Source: Clostridia bacterium
GTDB lineage: Bacteria > Bacillota > Clostridia > Oscillospirales > Acutalibacteraceae
DNA length: 64,000 nt
NCBI GenBank assembly: GCA_900755895.1
Contig: CAAEIG010000104.1
Coordinates: 62,001 to 126,000, forward strand
Direction of reading: 5' to 3'
Shown here: in pieces, positions 49,147 through 58,463 of the stretch
Layout of the letters: every line of letters starts with the position of its first letter
Numbering within the stretch: position 1 is the stretch's first letter
Made by a program: the position numbers and the translations under genes
Notes under the pieces: generated by a model
Database searches by the model: none
Seen by the model: only the letters and a program-made list of their open reading frames with translations
What the model was told of the DNA's origin: nothing

Positions 49147-51042
49147 TCAGCCGTGACGGCCTATCCGGCCTTTGGCCGGCGCAGGCCTTCCCGTCCTGGG
49201 AGCAGCTGTCCGGGATCCGGTCGGCCGGGGCGTCTGGCCCGTCCAGGAACCTCCCCCTCTGGGAGCCGCCGGACGCGGGGTCTGGCCTGTCCGGGAAGAA
49301 GGTCCCCTGGGAGCAGGGGTTCTGGGCGGAGGAGCGCTCTCCCGCTGGCTTCTGCGGCTGGCCCGGCGGGCGGCATAGGTCCGCTCATCCGAGGCTTTGA
49401 GGAAGGCCATCATGCCCCACACGGAGATCATACTGGAGCCGCCGGAGCTGATAAAGGGCAGGGTCACGCCGGTCAGAGGAAGGACGTCCGTGGCACCGTA
49501 GACGTTCAGCGCCGTTTGGAACATCAGCATACCTGCTGCCGCACAAGCTGCAATGGAGAAGAATGTGGACCGGCTGCGGGTAACGTCGCTGCGGGCGTAG
49601 AAGATGAACAGCACAAAGGCCGTCAACACCACCAGCCCCAGCAGCAGCCCCTGCTGCTCACAAAGCAGGCCGAACACCAGGTCGCTCTCTGCGGCGAACA
49701 CCGGCGCCAGATAGCTGTTGCCCAGCCCCACTCCGAACAGGCCGCCGCTGGCCAAGTAGGTGAGGGTGCGGGTCTGGGAATAGCCCAAATTGTCGTTAAT
49801 GTGCTCCCACACATGGCCCCAGCCGGAAAAGCGGTCCAGGATATAGGGCTTCATGCTGAGCACCAGCAGCCCGGCCAAGACTGCTCCCGCCACCACCAGG
49901 GCGATGGTGCGGATGCTGCCGGAACGCATAAAGGCAATAATTAAGAAGGTGGCGAAAAGGATCAGCGCCATGCCAAAGTCGGGCATCAGGGCCAAAAGGC
50001 CCACACAGGCGCCGGTGAAGATCAGAAATTCGCCGATGTTCTTTTTGGTCTGCAAACGGTCCAAGGTGGAGGTACCCACAAAGATGAAGGCAATCTTCAC
50101 AAACTCCGAGGGCTGCACGCTCAAGGGACCCAGATGGATCCAGTTCTTGGAGCCATAGGCGCCTGTGCCGATGAGCAGCGTCAAGGCCAGCAGGCCCAAA
50201 GCACCCGCGCCGATCCACAGACGGCACTTGGCCACTCGGTCCATGTCGCTCATAAACCAGATCAAAAAGCAGAACAGCATCACGCCCAGCATCATGGCCA
50301 CGATCTGAGTGGTGATGCCCTCAATGTCATAAGCTGCCAACAGCTGGATGCCGATGCCCGACAGCAGAAACGCCACGGTTTCCACCTCAAAGCTCACCCG
50401 GTGAAGGATGCCGATGGAGAAGATATACAATCCCCAGCCCACTGCCAACACCACGCCAAAGGGAATCAGCTGTTCCGGGTGAAATTCCCCGTTTAAGAAC
50501 AGTCCCTGCACAGCCACAAGCAACAGGGTGAAGGTGGCAGTAAACATCAGCTTCAAGGGGGAGGCAGCCTCCCGGGAGAAGCCGGTGAAAATACGGCGGC
50601 GCTCCAAAGGCTTTTCATCGGTGTTGCGCAGGGTCAGCGTGGTGGAACCCATGGTCATGCTGTCCCCGATGTTCACCAAGCGCCTGCCGTCGATTTTCCT
50701 GCCATTGACAAACACGCCGGATTTCGACCCCGTATCACAGATGAACCAGCCCTCGTCCCGGCGCAGCAGCACCGCGTGATCCCGACTGGCAGAGGGATCC
50801 GGCAGGTAGATGTCGCAGCTTTTGCTGCGGCCGATGGAGTTTTCCCAGTAGAGCACGGGGAACCGGGTGCCGGAAACCTCGTCCCACAGCATAATCACCG
50901 GATCCCGATGGCGCTGGCCCTTTTTAAAGGAGGTGTAGCACCGCCACACCACATACAGCGCCAACAGGGGCACCAACGCCCGCAGGATCAGCAGCACCGT
51001 GGGCAGCAGCCCGGACTGCAGAAATTCCAGTATGATGTCCAA
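49147..51042 (-). CDS. FHA domain fused to FtsW/RodA-type SEDS glycosyltransferase
   Basis: A 631-residue protein in three parts. A first helix (about 13-34) leads to a cytoplasmic FHA domain (about 62-138) with IGRSKSCDIYLPDPSASRDHA and GSKSGVFVNGRKI (the GR, SRxH and NG residues that bind phosphothreonine). A SEDS polymerase with ten helices follows (about 160-560): LGPLSVQPSEFVKI, MPDFGMALI, and TLPFISSGGSSM. The tail (about 565-631) is basic and Pro/Arg-rich with TGQTPRP repeats. It polymerises glycan strands, probably under Ser/Thr kinase control. TTG at 51042 is the start (AAAGGGGA upstream); the nearby ATG at 51050 is out of frame. Confidence 0.9.
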   Translation of the reverse strand: MDIILEFLQSGLLPTVLLILRALVPLLALYVVWRCYTSFKKGQRHRDPVIMLWDEVSGTRFPVLYWENSIGRSKSCDIYLPDPSASRDHAVLLRRDEGWFICDTGSKSGVFVNGRKIDGRRLVNIGDSMTMGSTTLTLRNTDEKPLERRRIFTGFSREAASPLKLMFTATFTLLLVAVQGLFLNGEFHPEQLIPFGVVLAVGWGLYIFSIGILHRVSFEVETVAFLLSGIGIQLLAAYDIEGITTQIVAMMLGVMLFCFLIWFMSDMDRVAKCRLWIGAGALGLLALTLLIGTGAYGSKNWIHLGPLSVQPSEFVKIAFIFVGTSTLDRLQTKKNIGEFLIFTGACVGLLALMPDFGMALILFATFLIIAFMRSGSIRTIALVVAGAVLAGLLVLSMKPYILDRFSGWGHVWEHINDNLGYSQTRTLTYLASGGLFGVGLGNSYLAPVFAAESDLVFGLLCEQQGLLLGLVVLTAFVLFIFYARSDVTRSRSTFFSIAACAAAGMLMFQTALNVYGATDVLPLTGVTLPFISSGGSSMISVWGMMAFLKASDERTYAARRASRRSQRESAPPPRTPAPRGPSSRTGQTPRPAAPRGGGSWTGQTPRPTGSRTAAPRTGRPAPAKGRIGRHG

Positions 51043-51084
51043 GGATCCATCCCCTTTCCCAAAGGTATTCCATCCCGAAGCGGC

Positions 51085-51768
51085 TTAGCTCCGCTCCTGC
51101 AGGGGCACCGTCTCCCCATTGTTTTTGTGGATCATCCCGCTGGGCAAAAAGCCCCGCATCATGGACAGAGGATACACATGAGAGCCCCTGCCCACCACTG
51201 TGCCGGGATTCAAGACGCTATTGCAGCCCACTTCCACATGGTCGCCCAGCATGGCGCCGAACTTCTTCAAGCCGGTCTCCAGCTTGCGGAAGCCCAAATG
51301 GATCACCACAGGGGACTTGTCCTGCTTGACGTTGGAGGTCACGGCTCCAGCACCCATGTGGGACTTGTACCCCAAGATGGAATCGCCCACATAGTTGTAA
51401 TGAGGCACCTGCACATTGTCGAACAGGATGACATTCTTCAGCTCGGTGGAGTTGCCCACCACGCAGTTTGCCCCCACCAGGGCATTGCCACGGATAAAGG
51501 CGCCGGGCCGGACTTCGGTTTCCGGGCCGATGATGCAAGGTCCCGCAATGAAGTTATTGGGGTAGATTTTGGCGCTCTTGTGAATCCACACGTCCTCCTG
51601 GGGATGGTCATACTCCTCCAGGGAGAGGGTGGCGCCCAACTCCCGGATAAACCCGCCGATCTTGGGCAGGGCCTCCCAGGGGTAAGTGGTTTCAGCCAGC
51701 AGCGGGGCTGCTGCGGTGTGGGTTAGGTCATAGAGCTCTTTTGTGGCAAGCTTTGCTTCTTCAGTCAT
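51085..51768 (-). CDS. Left-handed beta-helix (hexapeptide-repeat) nucleotidyl/acyltransferase-like protein
   Basis: A 227-residue protein made mostly of hexapeptide repeats (about 65-205, for example IHKSAKIYPNNFIAGPCIIG, VEVGCNSVLNPGTVVG). It resembles the C-terminal half of GlmU and stand-alone UDP-GlcNAc diphosphorylase-like proteins without the nucleotidyltransferase domain. A sugar-nucleotide acetyltransferase role fits the cell-wall neighbours, but this is inference. AAGGAG 8 nt before ATG 51768. Confidence 0.78.
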   Translation of the reverse strand: MTEEAKLATKELYDLTHTAAAPLLAETTYPWEALPKIGGFIRELGATLSLEEYDHPQEDVWIHKSAKIYPNNFIAGPCIIGPETEVRPGAFIRGNALVGANCVVGNSTELKNVILFDNVQVPHYNYVGDSILGYKSHMGAGAVTSNVKQDKSPVVIHLGFRKLETGLKKFGAMLGDHVEVGCNSVLNPGTVVGRGSHVYPLSMMRGFLPSGMIHKNNGETVPLQERS

Positions 51769-51838
51769 GTGACATTCTCCTTTTCACAACATTGCTCCAG
51801 TTTTGAAAAGAGGGCGGTTGATCTCCCGCCCCCTTCCT

Positions 51839-52630
51839 TTAGCTTTGGAATTGCAGCACTGTCCTGTCAATGGTATCCAGCTGGTTGGTGTCCAGCTGCA
51901 GTTCTCCCTGGTCCGTCTGGCGAATGTCCAGGGAAATGGTGATGGGCTGTCCGCTATAGCGAATCGACGAGGTCTGCTGCTGGCAGAACTCCACCACCTT
52001 CTCCACAAACAAATCGTTGGCGTCCACGTAGGTGTCTTCATCCTCCTGGGTTTGGGAGCTCTCCAACTGAGTCTCCTCCTCTTCCGAGGAGGTTTCCTCC
52101 TCGGCCCAGGGATCGTATTCCTCCCCGGAGAGATAGCTGTCCTCTTCCTCCTGGGAGCTGCTGCTCTCCTCATTGGCCTGGGAGGCTTCCTCCTTGGCCT
52201 CGTTGCGCAGCTTCTGGATTTCATCGTCGATGTCGCTGAAGTTGACGATGGGGTCGATCTCCACTTCCAGGTAGTAGCCCGTCTCCACCTTCTGCTCATC
52301 CTTCACCAGGTAATTGGCCTGGGCCAGCATCTGCTGCATGACTTCCTCTATCTGAGCAAGCTGCTCGTCACTGGGGCTGATGCTGTAGGTATTACAGAAG
52401 TTCACCGCAGCGTTCTGCACAGTGGTCACGTTGTTCTGCTGGGCGTCCTCCTCCGTGGTGGCCGCCACCGTCATATAGTTCTCATTCTGGTTTTTATAGG
52501 AGCTGTCCAGCAGGGCTTGAAAATAGCCCGAGACGTCATAGTCCCCAAAACTGCTGGAGCAGCCGGTCAAGGTCAGGGCACACACCCCGGTGAACAGGGC
52601 CAGAGCAGCCCGCTTCCATGGATTTCTCAC
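51839..52630 (-). CDS. Acidic lipoprotein of unknown function
   Basis: A 263-residue protein with a lipoprotein signal (ALFTGVCALTLTGC, lipidated Cys at about residue 24). It has a structured N-terminal part (about 30-150), a Glu/Ser/Gln-rich low-complexity stretch (about 150-210; EESSSSQEEED) and a C-terminal beta-rich part. The start is GTG at 52630 with AAGGAGGG 6 nt upstream; the longer frame enters secA. It follows secA by 17 nt. No known domain recognised; a similar layout occurs in gut Firmicutes as hypothetical proteins. Confidence 0.75.
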   Translation of the reverse strand: MRNPWKRAALALFTGVCALTLTGCSSSFGDYDVSGYFQALLDSSYKNQNENYMTVAATTEEDAQQNNVTTVQNAAVNFCNTYSISPSDEQLAQIEEVMQQMLAQANYLVKDEQKVETGYYLEVEIDPIVNFSDIDDEIQKLRNEAKEEASQANEESSSSQEEEDSYLSGEEYDPWAEEETSSEEEETQLESSQTQEDEDTYVDANDLFVEKVVEFCQQQTSSIRYSGQPITISLDIRQTDQGELQLDTNQLDTIDRTVLQFQS

Positions 52631-52647
52631 GCAACGCCCTCCTTGGC

Positions 52648-55413
52648 TCATTCGTTTCTGCCGCAGCATTTCTTATACTTCAGCCCGCTGCCGCAGGGGC
52701 AGGGATCGTTCCGGCCGGGCTTTTTCTGCTTTTTCACAGGCTGCTTCTGCAGGGTGCCATCCCCTGCAGAGCTGCCGGCTCCCGCAGTGCCGGTCTCCTC
52801 GGCCACCTGCTCCCGCTTGGGTGCCTCTTCCTTCTTCCGCAGCCGCACGGTGAGCATCATCTTGGCGGTGTTCTCCCGGATGGTGGCAATCATGCCGTCA
52901 AACATCTCAAAGCCTTCCAGACGGTACTCCACCACCGGATCCTGCCGGGCATAAGCCCGCAGACGGATGCCGTCCTGCAGCTGCTCCATGGCATCGATGT
53001 GGTCCATCCACTCCTGGTCCACGTTCCGCAGCAGCACCACTCGCTCCACTTCCCGCATGATGGGAGAGGTGAACTCCTCCTCCTTCTTTTGGTAGATAGC
53101 GTCGGCGCGGTTCTTCAGCTCGGTGACCACGTGCTCCGGCTCCAGATCCTCCAGCTCGGCCTTGGTGAAGTGCAGATCCTCCGGGCCGATCATCCAGCCC
53201 AAATAGTGTTCCCGCAAACCCCGCAGATCCCAGTCATCGTGGGGGACGCTCTCGGGCAGGTACTGCTTGACATTGGCCTCGATGGCGCTGTGGATCATCT
53301 TCATGATGGGTTCCTTCATGTTCTCGCCGTTGAGAACCTGATCCCGCTGGCTGTAGATGATCTGACGCTGGGCATTGAGCACCTCGTCATACTGGAGCAC
53401 GTTCTTACGGATGGCGAAGTTCCGGCTTTCCACCTTGCGCTGGGCGCTTTCGATGGACCCGGACACCATGCTGGCCTCAATGGGGATATCATCGTCGATT
53501 TTCAGCTTATCCATCAGCCCCTGCAGCCGCTCGCCGCCAAACAGGCGCATCAGGTCGTCCTCCAGGGAGATGTAGAACCGGCTCTTACCAGGATCTCCCT
53601 GACGGCCGGCACGACCGCGCAGCTGGTTGTCGATCCGGCGGGACTCGTGACGCTCGGTGCCGATGATGTACAGGCCGCCCAGCCGCCGAACCTCCTCGGC
53701 CTCGGGGGCAATCTCAGCCTTATATTTCTGATTCAGTTCGGAGAAGGTCTTGCGGGCTTCCAAGATAGCCTCGTCCTCGGTGTGGCTGAAGGCGGAAGCC
53801 TCTGCCAGCATCTCCTCGTCATAGCCCATCTTCCGCATTTCGGCCTTGGCCATAAATTCCGCGTTACCGCCCAGCAGAATATCCGTACCACGGCCTGCCA
53901 TGTTGGTGGCGATGGTCACAGCGCCCTTCCGGCCGGCCTGGGCCACGATCTGGGCCTCCTGCTCATGGAACTTGGCGTTCAAAACCTGGTGCTTCACGCC
54001 CCGGGCCTTCAGCAGCTTGGAGAGCAGCTCGCTCTTCTCAATAGTGATGGTGCCCACCAGCACGGGCTGGCCCTTTTCATGGTGCTCCACAATGTCGTCG
54101 ATGACGGCGTGGAACTTGGCCTGCTCGGTCTTGTAGACCACATCGGGGCAGTCCTCCCGGATCATGGGCCGGTTGGTGGGAATCTCCACCACGTCCAGCT
54201 TGTAGATCTCGGAGAACTCCTCCTGCTCGGTCATGGCGGTACCCGTCATACCGGAAAGCTTGTTGTACAGCCGGAAGTAGTTCTGGAAGGTGATGGTAGC
54301 CAAAGTGCGGCTCTCCCGGGCCACTTCCACGCCTTCCTTGGCCTCGATGGCCTGGTGCAGGCCCTCGTTGTAACGGCGGCCATACATCAGACGACCGGTG
54401 AACTCATCCACGATGATGACCTGACCGTCCTTGACCACGTAGTCCTGATCCCGGTGCATGATGCCCCATGCCTTGATGGCCTGGTTCACGTGGTGCTGCA
54501 ATTTGATGTTGTCGGAATCGGTGAGGTTCTCCACCCCGAAGAACTCCTCGGCCTTCTTCACGCCCCGGCGGGTCAGGGAGCAGGTCTTCAGCTTCTCGTT
54601 GACAATGTAGTCGTAATCCTTATAGAGCTCGTCGTTGTCCTCTTTCTCGTCGGTCTCCTTGACGCGAATGGGGGTCAGGGTTTTGGCAAAGGCATTGGCC
54701 CGTCCGTAGAGGTCGTCGGCCTTGGCGCCGTGGCCGGAGATAATCAGGGGGGTTCTGGCCTCGTCGATCAAGATGGAGTCCACCTCGTCCACGATGGCAT
54801 AGTTGTGGCCCCGCTGGACCTTGTTCTCCTTGTAAATGACCATGTTGTCCCGCAGGTAGTCAAAGCCCATCTCGTTGTTGGTGCCGTAGGTGATGTCGCA
54901 AGCATAGGCTGCCTTTTTCTCCTTGGGGGACATGCCGGTCATAGCCAGACCCACGGTCATTCCCATGAAGTTGAACACACGGGCCATCATCTCGCCCTGG
55001 TACTTGGCCAGGTACTCGTTGACGGTGACGATGTGCACACCTTTCCCGGTGAGGGCGTTTAAGTAAGCGGGCAGGGCCAGGGTGAAGGTTTTGCCTTCAC
55101 CGGTCTTCATTTCGCTGATGCGGCCCTGGTGCAGGATGATGCCGCCCTGGACCTGCACCGGAAACAGCCGAATGGACAGCACTCGAGCCATGGCTTCCCG
55201 GCAGGCTGCGAAGGCCTCCGGCAGGAGGTCATCCAGGGACTCGCCTTTTTCCAATCGCTCCTTGAACTGGGGAGTGCGAGCCTTCAGCTCATCGTCGGTC
55301 AGTTTTTTATAGGTATCCTCCAGACCCAGGACTTTATCCACCAGGGGCTGGATGCGCTTCAATTCCCGTTTGCTGTAATTGCCAAACAGCTTTGTCAAAA
55401 TGTTGTTCGCCAT
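52648..55413 (-). CDS. secA: Preprotein translocase subunit SecA
   Basis: A 921-residue ATPase motor of the Sec pathway. EMKTGEGKT (about 101-109) is Walker A, VDEVDSILIDEARTPL the DEAD box, ATNMAGRGTDILLGG and QLRGRAGRQGDPG helicase motifs, and CPCGSGLKYKKCCGR at the C-terminus is the zinc-binding SEC-C motif that contacts SecB or ribosomes. Length is typical. It has its own promoter about 90 nt upstream and heads the lipoprotein, beta-helix, FHA-FtsW and PBP genes on the same strand. Confidence 0.98.
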   Translation of the reverse strand: MANNILTKLFGNYSKRELKRIQPLVDKVLGLEDTYKKLTDDELKARTPQFKERLEKGESLDDLLPEAFAACREAMARVLSIRLFPVQVQGGIILHQGRISEMKTGEGKTFTLALPAYLNALTGKGVHIVTVNEYLAKYQGEMMARVFNFMGMTVGLAMTGMSPKEKKAAYACDITYGTNNEMGFDYLRDNMVIYKENKVQRGHNYAIVDEVDSILIDEARTPLIISGHGAKADDLYGRANAFAKTLTPIRVKETDEKEDNDELYKDYDYIVNEKLKTCSLTRRGVKKAEEFFGVENLTDSDNIKLQHHVNQAIKAWGIMHRDQDYVVKDGQVIIVDEFTGRLMYGRRYNEGLHQAIEAKEGVEVARESRTLATITFQNYFRLYNKLSGMTGTAMTEQEEFSEIYKLDVVEIPTNRPMIREDCPDVVYKTEQAKFHAVIDDIVEHHEKGQPVLVGTITIEKSELLSKLLKARGVKHQVLNAKFHEQEAQIVAQAGRKGAVTIATNMAGRGTDILLGGNAEFMAKAEMRKMGYDEEMLAEASAFSHTEDEAILEARKTFSELNQKYKAEIAPEAEEVRRLGGLYIIGTERHESRRIDNQLRGRAGRQGDPGKSRFYISLEDDLMRLFGGERLQGLMDKLKIDDDIPIEASMVSGSIESAQRKVESRNFAIRKNVLQYDEVLNAQRQIIYSQRDQVLNGENMKEPIMKMIHSAIEANVKQYLPESVPHDDWDLRGLREHYLGWMIGPEDLHFTKAELEDLEPEHVVTELKNRADAIYQKKEEEFTSPIMREVERVVLLRNVDQEWMDHIDAMEQLQDGIRLRAYARQDPVVEYRLEGFEMFDGMIATIRENTAKMMLTVRLRKKEEAPKREQVAEETGTAGAGSSAGDGTLQKQPVKKQKKPGRNDPCPCGSGLKYKKCCGRNE

Positions 55414-55504
55414 AAATCAGGAAGCCTGCCTTTCTTCCGGGAGGACGGCACAGCCGCTCCCTACAGGGGTAAGACGCCGCAGGGCGCGGCGCATATTCGG
55501 GATT

Positions 55505-55534
55505 ATTATAACACGTCTACCCACCCCAATGCAA
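55505..55534 (-). promoter_or_regulatory. secA promoter
   Basis: Minus strand TTGCAT (55529-55534), 18 nt, TATAAT (55505-55510) with an extended TGT; the leader holds a GCGCCGC/GCGGCGT hairpin. Confidence 0.7.
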
Positions 55535-55584
55535 GAAACGCCACAGTTTGTTTACAAATTGATCCTTTTTCAAGGCCCGCGGTC

Positions 55585-55613
55585 TTTTCATCTTCTGCAA
55601 AATTTGTTATAAT
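55585..55613 (+). promoter_or_regulatory. MATE transporter promoter
   Basis: TTTTCA (55585-55590), 17 nt, TATAAT (55608-55613) with extended TGT, divergent from the secA promoter. Confidence 0.65.
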
Positions 55614-55649
55614 GGTCCGTAATGTGAAAAAAGAGATAGGATGTGTCGT

Positions 55650-57029
55650 ATGCAAACTGAGGAAATCAAGCAAAATAAAATGGGTACCGCCCCCATGCTG
55701 CCCCTGATCTTCTCCATGTCTTTGCCAGCCATGTTCTCCATGCTGGTACAGGCGCTTTATAACATTGTGGACAGCTATTTCGTGTCCCAAGTCAGCGAGA
55801 AGGCTCTGGCCGCAGTCAGTTTGGCGTTCCCCCTGCAAAACTTGCTCATCGCCTTTGCAGTGGGTACCGCTGTGGGCGTCACCAGCCTGATCTCCCGCCG
55901 CTTGGGCGAGGGCCGTCAGGATGAGGCCAATTCCGCCGCCACTCATGGCGTTGTACTGGCAATCTGCACCTGGGTGGTATTCGCCCTGTATGGAGCCTTT
56001 TTCTCCACCCCCTTCTTTGAGCTCTTCGAAACGGACCAGGAAATCATCCGGATGGGCAGCTCTTACATCTCCATCTGCTGCGTGTTCTCCTTTGGCATTT
56101 TTGTGGAGGTCACCCTGGAGAAGACCCTCCAGGCCACCGGCAACATGATTTGGCCCATGATCTTCCAGCTCATCGGCGCCATCACCAACATCATCCTGGA
56201 CCCCATCATGATCTTCGGTCTGCTGGGGCTGCCCGCTATGGGTGTGGCCGGCGCGGCCATCGCCACTGTCACCGGACAGATCACCGCCATGGTGGTGGCC
56301 TCCCTGGTGATCACCTTCCGGGATCATGACATCCACATCAGCTTCCGGAACTTCCGTCCCAACCCCAAGATCATCAAGGACATCTATATTGTGGGAGCAC
56401 CCTCCATCGTCATGCAGTCCATCGGCACGGTGATGACCATGGCCCTCAATGGGATTCTCTCCTCCTTCTCCACTGCCGCTTACACGGTGTTTGGTCTGTA
56501 CTTCAAGCTGCAGTCCTTTGTGTTTATGCCGGTGTTCGGCCTCAACCAGGGCCTGCTGCCCATTCTGGGCTACAACTACGGCGCCCGCAACAAGCGCCGC
56601 ATGATGTCCGCCTTCCGCTCCGGATGCGCCATCGCCCTGACCATCATGGCTGTGGGTATGGTGGTGTTCCTGGCCGTTCCCCAGGTGCTGCTGGGCATCT
56701 TCAATGCCTCTGACGAGCTGTTGGAAATCGGCATCCCCGCCCTGCGGATCATCTGCACCTGCTTCCTGTTTGCCGCTTTGGGCATTGTGGCCTCCACCAT
56801 GTTCCAAGCTGTGGGACGAGGTGTGTACAGCCTGGTGGTTTCCCTGATGCGTCAGCTGGTGGTGCTGGTGCCTGTGGCTTGGATCCTGGCCAAGGTCACT
56901 CAGCAGGTCTTCTTCGTGTGGTGGTCATTCCCCATTGCCGAATGTGTCTCCCTGGTGGTGAGCTTGGTGTTCTTCCTCCGGCTGTACAATCGGGAGATCA
57001 AACATCTGGATACCGTAAAACAGCGCTGA
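55650..57029 (+). CDS. MATE family efflux transporter
   Basis: A 459-residue protein with twelve membrane helices in two homologous halves. SLPAMFSMLVQALYNIVDSYFV and PLQNLLIAFAVGTAVGVTSLISRRLGEG are the family start; GLNQGLLPILGYNYGARN marks the second half. It exports drugs or cations with Na or H exchange; substrate unknown. The ATG at 55650 has AGG 9 nt upstream; an ATG at 55641 lies too close to the ribosome site. Single gene with its own terminator. Confidence 0.94.
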   Translation: MQTEEIKQNKMGTAPMLPLIFSMSLPAMFSMLVQALYNIVDSYFVSQVSEKALAAVSLAFPLQNLLIAFAVGTAVGVTSLISRRLGEGRQDEANSAATHGVVLAICTWVVFALYGAFFSTPFFELFETDQEIIRMGSSYISICCVFSFGIFVEVTLEKTLQATGNMIWPMIFQLIGAITNIILDPIMIFGLLGLPAMGVAGAAIATVTGQITAMVVASLVITFRDHDIHISFRNFRPNPKIIKDIYIVGAPSIVMQSIGTVMTMALNGILSSFSTAAYTVFGLYFKLQSFVFMPVFGLNQGLLPILGYNYGARNKRRMMSAFRSGCAIALTIMAVGMVVFLAVPQVLLGIFNASDELLEIGIPALRIICTCFLFAALGIVASTMFQAVGRGVYSLVVSLMRQLVVLVPVAWILAKVTQQVFFVWWSFPIAECVSLVVSLVFFLRLYNREIKHLDTVKQR

Positions 57030-57049
57030 GCGTTTTCTCCAGACTATAA

Positions 57050-57082
57050 AAAAAGACTGCTGCAAGATTGCAGCAGTCTTTT
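57050..57082. terminator. Bidirectional terminator between MATE and histidine kinase genes
   Basis: AAAAAGACTGCTGC-AAGATT-GCAGCAGTCTTTTT. Confidence 0.92.
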
Positions 57083-57083
57083 T

Positions 57084-58463
57084 TTATTGTTTCTCAGAGG
57101 ACTTCTGTGGTCCGGAGGTGGGGAGCTCTATTGTAAAGGTAGTACCCTTCCCCACTGTACTCTCCACGCGTGCCTCACCTCCATGGGCCTGGGCAATCCA
57201 CTTCACCATGGAGAGCCCCAGACCGCTGCTGTCCCCGCTGCGGGAGGGATCCGCCTGGTAAAACCGGTCCCAGATCCGCTCCAGGTGCTCGGGAGCAATG
57301 CCCGCGCCATCATCAGCCACAGTGAGCAGCACCTTGTCCCCCTGGGTTTTCAGCCCCATGCGGATGTGCCCTCCGGAGCTGCCATAGGTCAGGGCGTTTT
57401 GCAGCAAATTTCCCCACAACCGCAGCAGCAGCGTTTGATCTGCGGTGACAAACACATCCGGTTGAATCTCCGCGGTGAGCTCCACCCCCTGCTGCTGAGC
57501 GATCTCTGAAAAGGTCTCAGCCTCCATCTCGCTGAGCTCCGACAGGTCCAGTTCCTCCAGCGTCAGCCGCTCCCGGCCCTGGTCCGCCCGGGACAGCAGC
57601 AACAGCTGGGACACCATTCCCACCATGGATTTCACCTTTCTGCTGACCACCTCCGCCTCCCGCCGGGCCTCGGGGGAGAGATCCTCCCGGGACAGCAGAT
57701 CCTCACACTGCATCAGCGCCACGGTGAGGGGGGTGCGCAGCTCGTGGGCCACGTCACTGGTGAACTGCTTTTCCCGGCGGAAACTGCCCTCCAGCTCGTC
57801 CAACAGACTGTCAAAAGTCTGGCCCAGGGTGTAAATCTCGTCGGAGCCCTTCCCCAGCCGCACCCGCTTGGACAGATCCCGTTCCCGCTGGATATTGCTC
57901 ACGGTTCGAGTGATCTGGGCCACGGGCCGCAGCGCCCGCCGGGAGATCAAGTAACCGCACAGGGCGGTCAGACCCACCATCATGGGCAACAGGATCAGCG
58001 CCAGGCGCAGGGTAAACCGGAAATCCCGCTCAGCGTCGGACAGGGAGACGATCCCTCGCAGCACCAAGTCCCCATAGCCTTCCACGGAAATCACCATATC
58101 CAGCACCCGGTACTCGGTGTCCTCGGATGCTACTGTACGCAGCTCCCCGTCGGAGAAGGGCAGGTCATACACAAAGCCATAGGGCAGCCGTCCATACAGC
58201 AAAGAGGAGCTCCCTGGCTGATAGGCGGAGAGGTACACCCCGTTTTCCAGCTCCAGGAACTCCGAGTCAAACTCCAACCGGCCCTGACGGTATTCCACAT
58301 CCTCCATGGCCTGAGTGACCTGGGTCTCCAAGGCGTTCTCCACATTGGCCAAGATCTCCTGGGAGCTGACGGAAAACAGCACTCCCAGCACCAGGCTCAC
58401 CACCAGGGTCATCAATGCCGTATGCAGCAGCACCAGCCGTGTTTTCAAGGAGAGCCGCTTCAT
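57084..58463 (-). CDS. Sensor histidine kinase of the PepSY-linked two-component system
   Basis: A 459-residue kinase. Helices at about 8-32 and 153-173 flank an extracytoplasmic sensor of about 115 residues. A HAMP domain (about 174-228) leads to SDVAHELRTPL (His240), then NLLQNALTYG (N box), DDGAGIAPEH (G1) and DSSGLGLSMVKW (G2). Its start overlaps the response regulator stop by 4 nt. Together with the upstream PepSY lipoprotein it probably senses an envelope signal; the ligand is unknown. Confidence 0.94.
   Translation of the reverse strand: MKRLSLKTRLVLLHTALMTLVVSLVLGVLFSVSSQEILANVENALETQVTQAMEDVEYRQGRLEFDSEFLELENGVYLSAYQPGSSSLLYGRLPYGFVYDLPFSDGELRTVASEDTEYRVLDMVISVEGYGDLVLRGIVSLSDAERDFRFTLRLALILLPMMVGLTALCGYLISRRALRPVAQITRTVSNIQRERDLSKRVRLGKGSDEIYTLGQTFDSLLDELEGSFRREKQFTSDVAHELRTPLTVALMQCEDLLSREDLSPEARREAEVVSRKVKSMVGMVSQLLLLSRADQGRERLTLEELDLSELSEMEAETFSEIAQQQGVELTAEIQPDVFVTADQTLLLRLWGNLLQNALTYGSSGGHIRMGLKTQGDKVLLTVADDGAGIAPEHLERIWDRFYQADPSRSGDSSGLGLSMVKWIAQAHGGEARVESTVGKGTTFTIELPTSGPQKSSEKQ

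Noticed and set aside
51043..51050. ATG at 51050 as start of the FHA-FtsW gene
   Set aside because: It is out of frame with the protein; the TTG at 51042 is in frame and correctly spaced from AAAGGGGA.
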